Assembly: GCF_022402485.1 (NCBI RefSeq)
Contig: NZ_JAKRSA010000031.1
Location: forward strand, 61,252 to 125,251
Reading direction: 5' to 3'
Length of the DNA: 64,000 bases
Source: Phenylobacterium sp.
GTDB lineage: Bacteria > Pseudomonadota > Alphaproteobacteria > Caulobacterales > Caulobacteraceae
The stretch's first letter is position 1, and each line of letters opens with the position of its first letter. Both the position numbers and the translations under genes were made by a program. The notes beneath the pieces are model-generated. The model saw only the letters and a program-made list of their open reading frames with translations, had not been told where the DNA came from and did not search any database. Shown here piece by piece: positions 49,482 to 58,684 of the stretch.

Positions 49482-50342
49482 GTGCGGCTGTTCACCTTTG
49501 GCTACGGGTTTTCCGCAGCCGCGCTGGGGACCCAGCTGGCAAGGGCGGGCTGGAGCCTTGCGGCCAGCTATCGCCGGGAGGCGGACGGCGAGCGGTTGAG
49601 GGCGCTCGGGGTCGAGGCCGTATCGGTCAATGACCCAGAGGCCCTGGCCACTGAGCTGAAGATCGCCAAGGCGGTCCTGGTCACGGCCGCCCCGGATGCT
49701 CAGGGCTGTCCCGGGCTTCGCACCCTGGTCCCGGCTCTGGCCCGGGGCGGCGCCTTTCCCGACTGGGTGGGGTATCTCTCCACCACCGGGGTCTATGGGG
49801 ACCGTCAGGGGGGCTGGGTCTTCGAGACCAGCCGGCTGTTGGCCCAATCCATGGAGGGGGCCAGACGGGTGGCGGCCGAGCGGGACTGGCTGGACGTGGG
49901 CAAGGGCATGGGCCTGACCACCACCATCTTCCGTCTACCCGGCATCTATGGCCCAGGCCGGTCCACCTTTGATCGTCTGCGCGAGGGCCGGGCCAAGCGG
50001 ATCACAGCGCCTGGTCAGGTGTTTTCACGCATCCACGTGGATGATCTGGCCGCAGGGCTCGTGGCGTCCATGGCCCGACCCAGGGCCGGCGGGATCTACA
50101 ATCTGTGTGATGATGCGCCGGCCCCCAACAGCGAGGTGGTGGCCTATGCGGCAGGTCTTCTGGGTCTGCCGGTTCCGCCGGAAATTTCGCTGGGGGACGC
50201 CCAGCTCAAGGGGCCGGCACAGCGCTTCTATGCTGAGACCAAGCGGGTCTCCAACGCCCGGGCCAAGGCGGAACTGGGGTGGCGACCGGCTTATCCGACC
50301 TATCGGGAGGGCCTGGCGGCCATCCTTCAGGCCGGGGGGTGA
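49482..50342 (+). CDS. Atypical SDR-family NAD(P)-binding protein (YeeZ-like)
   Basis: A 286-residue Rossmann protein: LFTFGYGFSAAALGTQLARA at the start, YLSTTGVYGDRQGGWVFETS in the middle, FRLPGIYGPGRSTFDRLREG and HVDDLAAGLVASMARP. The catalytic Y-x3-K is not obvious, as in YeeZ-type atypical SDRs. The GTG start is 10 bases after the sqdB-like stop, so it is part of that operon. An SDR-like gene (sqdC) also accompanies sqdB in Rhodobacter; equivalence is only a guess. The 3' end overlaps the convergent hydrolase by 16 bases. Confidence 0.85.
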   Translation: MRLFTFGYGFSAAALGTQLARAGWSLAASYRREADGERLRALGVEAVSVNDPEALATELKIAKAVLVTAAPDAQGCPGLRTLVPALARGGAFPDWVGYLSTTGVYGDRQGGWVFETSRLLAQSMEGARRVAAERDWLDVGKGMGLTTTIFRLPGIYGPGRSTFDRLREGRAKRITAPGQVFSRIHVDDLAAGLVASMARPRAGGIYNLCDDAPAPNSEVVAYAAGLLGLPVPPEISLGDAQLKGPAQRFYAETKRVSNARAKAELGWRPAYPTYREGLAAILQAGG

Positions 50343-51082
50343 ACCAACTCTTCCAGCGCAGCTGTCAGGCGGGCCAGATCCTGAGGCCGCGACAGACGAT
50401 GATCCCCATCTGTGATCAGCTGGAACACCACATCAGGCGTCTGGATCGCCCAGGCGAGCTCCAGGGCATGGCGCCAGGGCACATCGGGATCTGCGCCACC
50501 CTGAAGTATGCGAGTGGGCACCTGGACAGGAACGGGCCCCGGCAGGATCGACCAGCGGTCACCGTCCTCCAGCAGGGCGGCGGTGATGGGATAGGGCTCG
50601 CCATAGTCAGACGGACGCATCCAGACCCCGGTCTCAACCAGGGCCAGACGGGCTGCAGCGTCGATCTCGGGGCCCATGAGTTTTTCGGTGAAGTCCGGGG
50701 CTGGCGCGATCAGGACGAGGCCCCTCACCTGATCTGGACGGGCCAGGGCCGCAAGGCAGGCGATCCAGCCGCCCATGGACGACCCCACGACGACCACGGG
50801 GCCAGGCGTCAGTTCATCGAGGACCGCCAGGGCATCCTCCCGCCAGCGGCTGATCGTGCCCTGAGCGAAGTCGCCCTCAGACTCTCCATGGCCGAAATAG
50901 TCGAACCGCACATAGGCCTGACCCCGCGCCAGGGCCCAGTCGGCCAACACCTCCGCCTTGGTCCCGGCCATGTCGGAGCGGAACCCCCCCATCCAGACCA
51001 CGGTAGGACCGCGCCCACCCACACGTCGATAGGCCAGGGCCGTGCCATCAGGACGGCGCAGATATCCGGTTTCTTCATGCAT
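50327..51082 (-). CDS. Alpha/beta hydrolase (ABHD10/thioesterase-like)
   Basis: A 251-residue serine hydrolase: RFDYFGHGESEGDF, nucleophile elbow VVGSSMGGWIACLAAL (Ser about 101), acidic residue in LQGGADPDVPW and His in ITDGDHRLSRPQDL. The layout is that of the ABHD10-like group of short hydrolases/thioesterases. It is cytoplasmic by lack of a signal. It diverges from the GT4 gene and converges on the SDR gene. Substrate unknown. Confidence 0.9.
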   Translation of the reverse strand: MHEETGYLRRPDGTALAYRRVGGRGPTVVWMGGFRSDMAGTKAEVLADWALARGQAYVRFDYFGHGESEGDFAQGTISRWREDALAVLDELTPGPVVVVGSSMGGWIACLAALARPDQVRGLVLIAPAPDFTEKLMGPEIDAAARLALVETGVWMRPSDYGEPYPITAALLEDGDRWSILPGPVPVQVPTRILQGGADPDVPWRHALELAWAIQTPDVVFQLITDGDHRLSRPQDLARLTAALEELVHPPA

Positions 51083-51100
51083 GGCCCCCTATAGCGCGCC

Positions 51101-52327
51101 ATGAGCCCCCAACCCAGATCGTCTGGGGTTTACGAGGGCGTGTTCTACGATATGCAGGTCGCCGTGACATTGCCCCCGGACTTCACCCTTCTGCAGGTCG
51201 TGCCCGAGCTCGACACGGGCGGGGCCGAGCAGACCACGATCGATATCGCCCATGCGGTGGTGCGCGCCGGCGGCAAGGCGCTGGTGGCCACCCGGGGCGG
51301 TCGGATGGCCGCGCGCCTGGAATCGGACGGGGGGCGTCTGGCCCAGATGCCGGTCCAGACCAAGAACCCCCTGGTCATGCTGGGAAACGCTGCCCGGCTG
51401 GTGGACCTGATCCGCCGCGAGCAGGTGAGCCTTGTCCACGCCAGGTCGCGGGCTCCGGCCTTCTCAGCCCTGTGGGCGGCCCATGCCACCCGCACACCCT
51501 TTGTGGCCACCTATCACGGGGTCTATAACGCCAAGACCCGGCTGAAACGCTGGTACAACGCCGTCATGACTCGCGGTGACCTGGTGATCGCCAATTCCGA
51601 CTTCACCCGCGACCATGTGCTGAGTGAACATCACATCGACCCAGAGCGTATCGTCAGCATCCCCAGAGGCGTCGACCTTGAGCGGTTCAATCCCAACTGG
51701 GTGACCCCTGAACGTGTGGACGCCCTGCGTCGGGCCTGGAACATCCCGCCCAATCCCAACGTGACCACCTTCCTGCTGGCCGCGCGCCTGACCCGCATCA
51801 AGGGGCACAGTACGGTCATCGCCGCTGCGGCCCGGCTGAAGGCAGCGGGCCAGGGCACCTTCCGTATCCTTCTGGTCGGTGATGATCAGGGGCGCAGCGC
51901 CTATCGTGCTGAACTGGTCGCCCAGATCGAAGCCGAGGGGCTGGGGGATCAGGTGTTTCTTGTGGGCCATTGCGATGACATGCCAGCAGCCTATCTTCTC
52001 GCCGATGTCGCCATTCTGCCCTCTATCGTCCCGGAATCCTTTGGCCGCACCGCTGTGGAGCCCCAGGTCATGGGCCGGCCCGTGGTCGCTTCTCAGCTGG
52101 GCGGAATGACGGAAACGGTGATCTCCGGTGAGACCGGCTGGCTGGCGGCACCCGGCGATGTGGAGGCGTGGACCAGCACCCTGAGACGGGCCATGGAGGC
52201 CGGCCCTGCACGTCTGCAGGCTATGGGGCGGACGGCCGCCAACCGGGCGCGGCGGCTCTATTCGGTGGACGCCATGTGCGCGGCGACCCTGCAGGCCTAT
52301 GAGCGTGTTTTGGAGGCCCGAACCTGA
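51101..52327 (+). CDS. GT4-family glycosyltransferase
   Basis: A 408-residue GT-B glycosyltransferase. N-terminal domain: FTLLQVVPELDTGGAEQTTI, YHGVYNAKTRLKRWYNAVM; C-terminal donor site: FLLAARLTRIKGHSTVIAAA and IVPESFGRTAVEPQVMGRPV (the E-x7-E motif of GT4). It likely adds a sugar in LPS core or glycolipid. Its stop overlaps the GT9 start (TGATG). The ATG at 51101 is used; an in-frame ATG at 51152 is an alternative. Confidence 0.93.
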   Translation: MSPQPRSSGVYEGVFYDMQVAVTLPPDFTLLQVVPELDTGGAEQTTIDIAHAVVRAGGKALVATRGGRMAARLESDGGRLAQMPVQTKNPLVMLGNAARLVDLIRREQVSLVHARSRAPAFSALWAAHATRTPFVATYHGVYNAKTRLKRWYNAVMTRGDLVIANSDFTRDHVLSEHHIDPERIVSIPRGVDLERFNPNWVTPERVDALRRAWNIPPNPNVTTFLLAARLTRIKGHSTVIAAAARLKAAGQGTFRILLVGDDQGRSAYRAELVAQIEAEGLGDQVFLVGHCDDMPAAYLLADVAILPSIVPESFGRTAVEPQVMGRPVVASQLGGMTETVISGETGWLAAPGDVEAWTSTLRRAMEAGPARLQAMGRTAANRARRLYSVDAMCAATLQAYERVLEART

Positions 52328-53349
52328 TGGCGCCCCGCGAGACCAAGCTACGGGAGATCAAACCCCGGGAGATCAAAAAGGTCCTGATCATCAAGCTGTC
52401 GGCCATGGGGGACTTCATCCTTGCCCTGGCCGCGGCCAAGAAGATTCGCCAGGCCCATCCGAGGGCGAGGATCACCCTGTTGACCACGCCGCCCTTCGAG
52501 GGCCTGGCCAAGCAGTGCCCCTATTTCAACGTTGTCGAGACCGACGGGCGGCCCGCGGGAATCGAGGAGTGGCTGTCCCTGGTGGGGCGGCTGCGCAAGG
52601 CCAAGTACGATCGGGTCTATGACCTGCAAACCTCATCGCGTTCGAACCTGATTTTCCACGGATTGCGCCCGTTCCCGCCTGAGTGGTCGGGGGTGGCCGC
52701 AGGCTGCGCCCTGCCCCATCGCAATCCCCGTCGGGACAAGATGCACACCCTTGAGCGTCACGCCGACCAGCTCAAGGACGCCGGCATCTGGTCCGATGCG
52801 CCGACAGAACCTGGCACAGCGCCCGGTCCCGATGTGGCCTGGATCCTGCGCAAGGCCGAAGATCCCAGGCCCGTGGCGGGCGGCATTCAGCCTCGGCCCT
52901 ATGTCCTGATGGCCCCCGGCGGTTCGGCCCATCGCCCCGAGAAACGCTGGCCCGTGGAACTGTATGGAGAGCTGGCCCAGATCCTCTACGCTGCGGGCTT
53001 TGACATCGTCGTCATCGGCGGGCCGCAGGAAAGCGCCATGGCGCGAACCATTCAGCGCCGCGTGGGCAAGGCCCGTGACCTCACGGGGCGCACCGATCTG
53101 GCGCGAATCGCCCTGCTGGGGGCCAGGGCCGCCCTGGTGATCGGCAATGACACAGGACCCGTGCATCTGGCGGCTGCGGCAGGGCCACCGACCATTGTCC
53201 TGTTCTCCAAAGCCTCCGATCCGATTCTCTCGGCACCGCGGGGCCATGTTGCCGTGCTGCAGGCCGATGATCTCGCCCAAATGCCTGTGGCTCAGGTGCT
53301 GCAGACCGCCCGGGCTCTGGCCAGGTTTCCCGACGGCTCGAATGCTTGA
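52327..53349 (+). CDS. GT9-family (heptosyltransferase-type) glycosyltransferase
   Basis: A 340-residue protein: KKVLIIKLSAMGDFILALAA near the N-terminus and APGGSAHRPEKRWPVELYGE, IGGPQESAMARTI, LIGNDTGPVHLAAAAGPPTI in the C-terminal half are ADP-heptose:LPS heptosyltransferase (GT9) motifs. An odd N-terminal extension, APRETKLREIKPREIKK, is charged and repeated. It is coupled to the GT4 gene; the pair probably builds LPS core and is followed by infC. Confidence 0.94.
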   Translation: MAPRETKLREIKPREIKKVLIIKLSAMGDFILALAAAKKIRQAHPRARITLLTTPPFEGLAKQCPYFNVVETDGRPAGIEEWLSLVGRLRKAKYDRVYDLQTSSRSNLIFHGLRPFPPEWSGVAAGCALPHRNPRRDKMHTLERHADQLKDAGIWSDAPTEPGTAPGPDVAWILRKAEDPRPVAGGIQPRPYVLMAPGGSAHRPEKRWPVELYGELAQILYAAGFDIVVIGGPQESAMARTIQRRVGKARDLTGRTDLARIALLGARAALVIGNDTGPVHLAAAAGPPTIVLFSKASDPILSAPRGHVAVLQADDLAQMPVAQVLQTARALARFPDGSNA

Positions 53350-53442
53350 TCGCCTCCGAGCGCTTCGTCATATAGTCTAAGGTCAGAAGGGTGCGACCAC
53401 GCGCCCTCAATACGCATTGAAACAGACTTAGGAGCTTTGCCG

Positions 53443-53976
53443 ATTCGCCGCCCCATGCAGGCGCCGCCCCAGAAGGATGGGCCGCGCATCAACGAGGATA
53501 TCCGTGTTCCGCGCGTTCTGCTGATTGACCAGCAGGGCGAAAAGCAGGGCGTCATGCCCACGTCATCGGCTCTGGAAGCCGCTGCGGAAGCTGGCCTCGA
53601 TCTGGTCGAGATCGTGCCCAACGCGGATCCGCCCGTTTGCAAGATTCTGGACTATGGAAAGTTCAAGTTCCAGGAACAGAAGAAAAAGAACGAGGCGCGC
53701 AAGCGGCAGAAGGTGGTGGAGATCAAGGAGATCAAACTCCGCCCCAACATCGACACCCACGACTACGAGGTGAAGTCGCGCTCGATGCACCGCTTCTTCG
53801 ATGAGGGCGACAAGGTGAAGGTCACCCTGCGCTTCCGGGGCCGTGAACTGGCGCACCCGGAGCTGGGCATGAAGCTGCTGCAGAAGGTCAAGGCCGACTT
53901 CGAAGAGGTGGCCAAGGTCGAATATGAGCCCCGCATGGAGGGCCGCCAGATGATCATGATCCTGGCGCCCCGCTAA
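53443..53976 (+). CDS. infC: Translation initiation factor IF-3, ATT start
   Basis: A 177-residue IF-3. N domain: [58 protein letters not shown]; linker [12 protein letters not shown] domain [20 protein letters not shown]. The best ribosome site, GGAG at 53431-53434, stands 8 bases before an in-frame ATT at 53443 (ATT CGC CGC CCC), as in E. coli infC, where the AUU start gives autoregulation by IF-3. The TTG at 53437 is only 2 bases from GGAG and the ATG at 53455 is too far. IF-3 splits 70S and checks start codons. Confidence 0.93.
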   Translation: MRRPMQAPPQKDGPRINEDIRVPRVLLIDQQGEKQGVMPTSSALEAAAEAGLDLVEIVPNADPPVCKILDYGKFKFQEQKKKNEARKRQKVVEIKEIKLRPNIDTHDYEVKSRSMHRFFDEGDKVKVTLRFRGRELAHPELGMKLLQKVKADFEEVAKVEYEPRMEGRQMIMILAPR

Positions 53977-54001
53977 GTCAGGCTTCCAGATCAGACCAGC
54001 A

Positions 54002-54031
54002 GGGCCGGCGGTGACGCCGGCCCTTTTCTTT
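54002..54031 (+). terminator. Rho-independent terminator of infC
   Basis: 8-bp perfect stem gggccggc/gccggccc, 6-base loop, then ttttcttt. Confidence 0.92.
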
Positions 54032-54150
54032 GTCCATCGGCCCGGCTTCCGCAGAACGGGCAGTGGTCACAAGGCACCCTGACCCAGCCGTCAGAAAATC
54101 TCGGTATGAGAGGTCTTGCCCGAATTAGAGGCTACGCCTAACACCGGATC

Positions 54151-55419
54151 ATGTCGAAGACTGCGCCTGGCGCGGCGACTCCGTCCGCAATGGCCGCGCC
54201 GTCGCTGATCGCCGTCATCTTCATTAATATGCTGGGCTTCGGGATCATCGTTCCGTTGCTGCCCTTCTACGCCAAGTCGTTTGATGCCCCGGCATGGCAG
54301 ATCGCCCTGATCTTTTCGGCCTATTCTGCAGGTGCCTTCTTCGGCGAGCCCTTCTGGGGGCGGCTGTCGGACCGCTATGGCCGCAAGCCCATTCTGATCA
54401 GCACCATCCTTGGCAACTGCCTCTGCTACCTCGCCCTGGCCTTTGCCCCCAATGTCTGGGTTGCCCTGGCCGTTCGCTTCCTGGGGGGGCTGGCCAGCGG
54501 CAATGGGTCGGTGATCCAGGGCTATATCGCCGATGTGACCCCGCCCGAAAAGCGGACCCGGCGGATGTCCCACATGGGCGCAGCCTGGAACATTGGCCTG
54601 ATCGTCGGGCCCTCGGTCGGTGGTATCTTCGCCCATCCCGAAGCCGGCCCCCTGGGGTTCCGGCTGCCGCTGCTGATCGCGTCTGGTCTGGCGGCGGCAT
54701 CCGCCCTGTCGATCCTGGTGTTCATCCGCGAGAGCCGCGCCCGGGAGGAGGTGTTCGAGCACCAGCCCAGCCGTTGGTCGGCTATCGGCGAAGCTGTCCG
54801 CCATCCGGTGGTGGGCCGGTTGATGCTGCTGACCTTCATGGTCGGGTTTGCCTTTACCGGGGTGGAGTCGATCTTCGGCCTCTGGACCCAGGCGCGGTTC
54901 GACTGGGGACCCCGGGAGATCGGGGTCTGCTTTGCCTTTGTCGGCATCTGCGCGGCCACCACTCAGATGTTCATCACCGGCCGTCTGTCTGAGCGGTATG
55001 GCGAGGGACCCATGCTGGCCGTGGGCATGGTGGTGACCCTCCTAAGCGCGCTGGCCCACCCCTTCGCCCCCAACGGCGCGGTGGTCATCGCCCTGATGTG
55101 CGCCATGGCCATTGGCCAGTCGGTGGCCTTCCCCAATGTCGCCGCGATCATCTCCCGCAGTGCCGACCCCAGCCGGACCGGACAGATCCTGGGGCTGAAT
55201 AACGCCATGGGGGCCCTGGCCCGGGTGATCGGGCCCCTTTGCGCCGGCTTGGCCTTTGCCGGGATCTCCATCAATGGCCCCTTCTTCCTGGCCGCCTTCA
55301 TCCTGGCGCCTGCCATCTGGCTGGCCCTGTCGGCCAGCCGCAGGGCGCCGCCGCTGGCCCCCGCAGCCCCTGAGGCGCAGGGCGAAGACGTGATGAAAAC
55401 CGAGGCCGAGCGGCCATGA
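54151..55419 (+). CDS. MFS transporter, TetA-like, first of a pair
   Basis: A 422-residue 12-helix major facilitator. MFS motif A is GRLSDRYGRKPILI (about 68-81), motif D-like FGIIVPLLPFYAKSF at the N-terminus, and motif C-like GPSVGGIF in helix 5. This is the DHA1/TetA branch of proton-driven drug efflux. It overlaps the next MFS gene by 4 bases (ATGA). The two are paralogues. Substrate unknown. Confidence 0.93.
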   Translation: MSKTAPGAATPSAMAAPSLIAVIFINMLGFGIIVPLLPFYAKSFDAPAWQIALIFSAYSAGAFFGEPFWGRLSDRYGRKPILISTILGNCLCYLALAFAPNVWVALAVRFLGGLASGNGSVIQGYIADVTPPEKRTRRMSHMGAAWNIGLIVGPSVGGIFAHPEAGPLGFRLPLLIASGLAAASALSILVFIRESRAREEVFEHQPSRWSAIGEAVRHPVVGRLMLLTFMVGFAFTGVESIFGLWTQARFDWGPREIGVCFAFVGICAATTQMFITGRLSERYGEGPMLAVGMVVTLLSALAHPFAPNGAVVIALMCAMAIGQSVAFPNVAAIISRSADPSRTGQILGLNNAMGALARVIGPLCAGLAFAGISINGPFFLAAFILAPAIWLALSASRRAPPLAPAAPEAQGEDVMKTEAERP

Positions 55420-56630
55420 CTGGGGCCGCGCCGCAGGGGGATCTGCGGGCGCTGGTCGTGCTGCTGTCAGTGATCTTCCTGAACATGGCGGGGTTTGGCC
55501 TCGTCATCCCGCTGCTGCCATTCTTCGGGCAGGCCTTTGACGCGCCAGCCTGGCAGATCACCCTGATGTTCTCCGCATACTCTGTGGGGCAGTTTCTGGG
55601 CGAGCCGTTCTGGGGCAAGCTCTCCGACAGGATCGGGCGACGGCCAGTTCTGATCGCCACGACATTGGGGGGCGCTCTGGCCTATGTGGCCCTGGCGTTC
55701 GCGCCCGGCATCTGGGCCGCGCTGGTGGTGCGCCTGGTGAGCGGCTTCCTGTCGGGCAACATCTCGACCCTGCAAGGCTATCTGGCGGACATCACCCCTG
55801 CCCATCAGCGGGCGGGGCGCATGGCGGTCATGGGGTCCGCGTTCTCGCTGGGCTTCATGGTAGGCCCCGGCCTGGGGGGCCTGCTGGCCAGGCCCGAGCT
55901 TGGCCCCACCGGCTTCCACATTCCCCTGTTTGCCGCCGCAGCCTTTGGTTTGGCTTCAGCGCTTGGTGTCGTCCTGTTCATGCGCGAGACCATCACAGCC
56001 CGACCTGAGGGAACGCCCCGCCCGCCGGCACCGCCTCGGGGGACGGCCCTGAGAGCCGCCCTGGCCGACCCGGTGATCGTCCGGGTCTTTCTGATCAGTT
56101 TCGTGACCATCTCGGGCTTTGCCGGGATCGAGGCCACCTATGGGCTCTGGACCGAGGCGCGCTTCGGCTGGGGACCCAAGGAGATCGGACTGGCGTTCAT
56201 GCTGGCCGGCGTGATCGGCGCCGTGGCCCAGGGGTCGCTGACCGGCATGCTGGTGCGTCGCTATGGGGAGGGGCGCGTGCTCCTGGCCGGCCTCTGTCTG
56301 ATGTTTATGGGCATGATCACCCAGTTCACCGCCCCAAGCTGGCCTATGGCGGTGGTTGGCCTGGCCATTGTTGTCCTGGGGCAGTCGATTACCTTCCCCA
56401 ACCTGGTGGCCCTGATCTCCATGGCCACCCCGCCGGAACGCCAGGGCGAAGTCCTGGGCCTGAACATGTCCAATAGCGCCCTGGCCCGGATCGGCGGACC
56501 CATTCTGGCCGGTCAGCTCTTCTCGCTGGTGTCCCCAGGGGCGCCCTTCGCCCTGACGGCCCTGCTGATCCTGCCGGCCATCTGGCTGTGCCTGCAGATC
56601 ATGCGGATCGCCCCGGATCGCCGGGCCTGA
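55416..56630 (+). CDS. MFS transporter, TetA-like, second of a pair
   Basis: A 404-residue paralogue of the previous gene: same opening (FGLVIPLLPFFGQAFDAPAW), motif A GKLSDRIGRRPVLI, motif C GPGLGGLLARPELGP. Helix order and loops match through the whole length, with a Pro-rich cytoplasmic loop (RPEGTPRPPAPPRG). The ATGA overlap implies coupled synthesis, raising the possibility of a heterodimer or two related efflux specificities. It precedes rpmI by 133 bases. Confidence 0.93.
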   Translation: MTGAAPQGDLRALVVLLSVIFLNMAGFGLVIPLLPFFGQAFDAPAWQITLMFSAYSVGQFLGEPFWGKLSDRIGRRPVLIATTLGGALAYVALAFAPGIWAALVVRLVSGFLSGNISTLQGYLADITPAHQRAGRMAVMGSAFSLGFMVGPGLGGLLARPELGPTGFHIPLFAAAAFGLASALGVVLFMRETITARPEGTPRPPAPPRGTALRAALADPVIVRVFLISFVTISGFAGIEATYGLWTEARFGWGPKEIGLAFMLAGVIGAVAQGSLTGMLVRRYGEGRVLLAGLCLMFMGMITQFTAPSWPMAVVGLAIVVLGQSITFPNLVALISMATPPERQGEVLGLNMSNSALARIGGPILAGQLFSLVSPGAPFALTALLILPAIWLCLQIMRIAPDRRA

Positions 56631-56763
56631 GGCCGCAGGCGGACTTGCCTTTTGAGCCAAGCTGGCGTAGCACCCGCCCCTTCGGAGCCGTCTGGCCAAC
56701 AGGCATGCCAGGACGGCTCATCAATACACCAGAGGACGGGGTGCCTGGCGCTCCGCAAGTGAA

Positions 56764-56964
56764 ATGCCGAAACTGAAGACGAAGTCAGGCGCCAAAAAGC
56801 GCTTCAAACTGACGGCGACGGGCAAGATCAAGGCCGGCGTCGCAGGCAAGCGCCACCGGCTGATCAGCCATAACAGCAAGTACATCCGCCAGAACCGCGG
56901 CACCAAGGTCATGAGCGCGGCCGATGCCCGCATCATCAAGACCTTCCTGCCCTACGGCCTGTGA
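56764..56964 (+). CDS. rpmI: Ribosomal protein L35
   Basis: A 66-residue basic protein: [20 protein letters not shown] and [20 protein letters not shown] are the L35 sequence, ending FLPYGL. It starts the rpmI-rplT operon 17 bases before rplT. Confidence 0.98.
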   Translation: MPKLKTKSGAKKRFKLTATGKIKAGVAGKRHRLISHNSKYIRQNRGTKVMSAADARIIKTFLPYGL

Positions 56965-56981
56965 TCGGGAGCACATAAGAT

Positions 56982-57338
56982 ATGGCACGCGTTAAACGCG
57001 GTGTGGTTGCCCACGCCCGACACAAAAAAGTTCTCGAGCAGGCCAAGGGCTTCTACGGCCGCCGCAAGAACACCATCCGGACCGCCAAGGCCGCCGTCGA
57101 CAAGGCCGGCCAGTACGCCTATCGCGACCGCAAGGTGCGCAAGCGTAACTTCCGCTCCCTGTGGATCCAGCGGATCAACGCCGCAGCGCGTCTGGAAGGC
57201 ATGACCTATTCGACCTTTATCTTCGGCCTCGACAAGGCCGGGATCGAGATGGATCGCAAGGTGCTGGCCGACATCGCCGGCAACGATCCGATCGGTTTCA
57301 AGGCCATCGCCGACAAGGTTCGCGCCGCGCTGGCTTAA
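56982..57338 (+). CDS. rplT: Ribosomal protein L20
   Basis: A 118-residue L20: [60 protein letters not shown] and the C-terminal [16 protein letters not shown] are canonical. L20 is needed early in 50S assembly and, in E. coli, represses its own operon. A strong terminator follows. Confidence 0.98.
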   Translation: MARVKRGVVAHARHKKVLEQAKGFYGRRKNTIRTAKAAVDKAGQYAYRDRKVRKRNFRSLWIQRINAAARLEGMTYSTFIFGLDKAGIEMDRKVLADIAGNDPIGFKAIADKVRAALA

Positions 57339-57380
57339 GGATTGCGGAGGGCGTCAGAGCTCTTCTCCGATCTCACTGAA

Positions 57381-57413
57381 AAGCCCTCCGGCGTCGCCGT
57401 CGGAGGGCTTTTT
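57381..57413 (+). terminator. Terminator after rplT (possible pheS attenuator)
   Basis: Perfect 10-bp stem aagccctccg/cggagggctt, 10-base loop, followed by a short T run, 50 bases upstream of the pheS ATG. It ends rpmI-rplT, or could serve as an attenuator if transcription continues into pheST; no Phe-rich leader peptide was seen. Confidence 0.9.
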
Positions 57414-57462
57414 GCTGCCCGCCCTTTCCGCCGCTACGCCCACGCGATAGAGCACCCAGGCC

Positions 57463-58572
57463 ATGACCAATCTCAACACTCTAAAGACCGACCTGATCGC
57501 CCAGGTGGACGCCGCCGCCGACGCCGCCGCCCTGGAGGCGATCCGCATTTCAGCCCTTGGTAAGAGCGGCCAGATCTCCGAGCTCTTGAAGTCGCTCGGC
57601 AAGATGAGCCCCGACGAACGCCGGGAGCAGGGGCCCGCGATCAACGGCCTGCGGGACGCCGTCGCCGCCCGCCTGGCCGAGCGCAAGGCGCAGATGGAGG
57701 CCGCTGAGCTCGACCGGCGCCTGGCCGCCGAGGGCGTCGACCTCTCCCTGCCCGCCCCGACCAGGCGACGGGGCAGCGTCCATCCCACCATGCAGGTGAT
57801 GGACGAAATGGTCTCCATCTTTGCCGAGATGGGCTTCTCGGTGGCCGAGGGGCCGGACATCGAGACCGACTTCAACAACTTCACCGCCCTGAACTTCCCG
57901 CCCAAGCATCCGGCGCGGGAGATGCACGACACCTTCTTCATGGCCGCCGACGAGGCCGGCGAGCGCAAGGTGCTGCGCACCCACACCAGCCCGGTGCAGG
58001 TGCGGGTGATGCGCCAGATCAACGAAAAGGTCCCGGCCTGGGTCGCCACCGGCCAGGAGCCGCCGATCCGCGTGGTGGTGCCTGGCCGCACCTATCGCTG
58101 TGACTCCGACGCCACCCACACGCCGATGTTTCACCAGATGGAGGGCCTGGTGATCGACAAGGCGGTCCATATGGGCCACCTGAAATGGACCCTTGAGACC
58201 TTCATCTCGCGGTTCTTCGAGACCGAGGGCGTGGTCAGCCGCTTCCGCCCGCACCACTTCCCCTTCACCGAGCCGTCGGCCGAGATGGACGTGCAGTGCG
58301 ACCGCTCCGGCGGCGACATCAAGATCGGCCAGGGCACTGACTGGCTGGAGGTGGTCGGCTGCGGGATGGTGCATCCCAATGTGCTGCGCAACTGCGGCCT
58401 GGACCCCGAGATCTGGCAGGGCTTTGCCTTCGGTTTCGGCGTGGATCGCCTGGGCATGCTGAAATATGGCATGCCTGACCTGCGCGACATGTTCGCCGGC
58501 GACACCCGGTGGCTTGGTCACTACGGCTTCTCTCCCTTTGCCGCCCCCAACCCGGCCACGGGACTGAGCTGA
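57463..58572 (+). CDS. pheS: Phenylalanyl-tRNA synthetase alpha subunit
   Basis: A 369-residue class II synthetase subunit: N-terminal coiled-coil (residues 1-90), motif with [28 protein letters not shown]-type loop ([14 protein letters not shown]), motif 2 in [20 protein letters not shown], and motif 3 [14 protein letters not shown]. With PheT it forms the heterotetramer that charges tRNA-Phe. Confidence 0.98.
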   Translation: MTNLNTLKTDLIAQVDAAADAAALEAIRISALGKSGQISELLKSLGKMSPDERREQGPAINGLRDAVAARLAERKAQMEAAELDRRLAAEGVDLSLPAPTRRRGSVHPTMQVMDEMVSIFAEMGFSVAEGPDIETDFNNFTALNFPPKHPAREMHDTFFMAADEAGERKVLRTHTSPVQVRVMRQINEKVPAWVATGQEPPIRVVVPGRTYRCDSDATHTPMFHQMEGLVIDKAVHMGHLKWTLETFISRFFETEGVVSRFRPHHFPFTEPSAEMDVQCDRSGGDIKIGQGTDWLEVVGCGMVHPNVLRNCGLDPEIWQGFAFGFGVDRLGMLKYGMPDLRDMFAGDTRWLGHYGFSPFAAPNPATGLS

Positions 58573-58684
58573 CCTCCCTTCGAAGCGCCCCAGCCTGGGG
58601 TGCCCCCCGGCGCAAGCGCGAGGTTCGCCTCGCCGCTCGCCCAGCCCCCCTCTCAGGAGGGGATCGATCTGACGAGCTGATCCG

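Noticed and set aside
57342..57462. pheST leader peptide for attenuation
   Set aside because: The small frame after rplT has no run of Phe codons; the hairpin is adequately explained as the rplT terminator.
58573..58684. A repeated extragenic element between pheS and pheT
   Set aside because: The sequence is GC-rich with short dyads, but no second copy was found in this window to support a repeat family.
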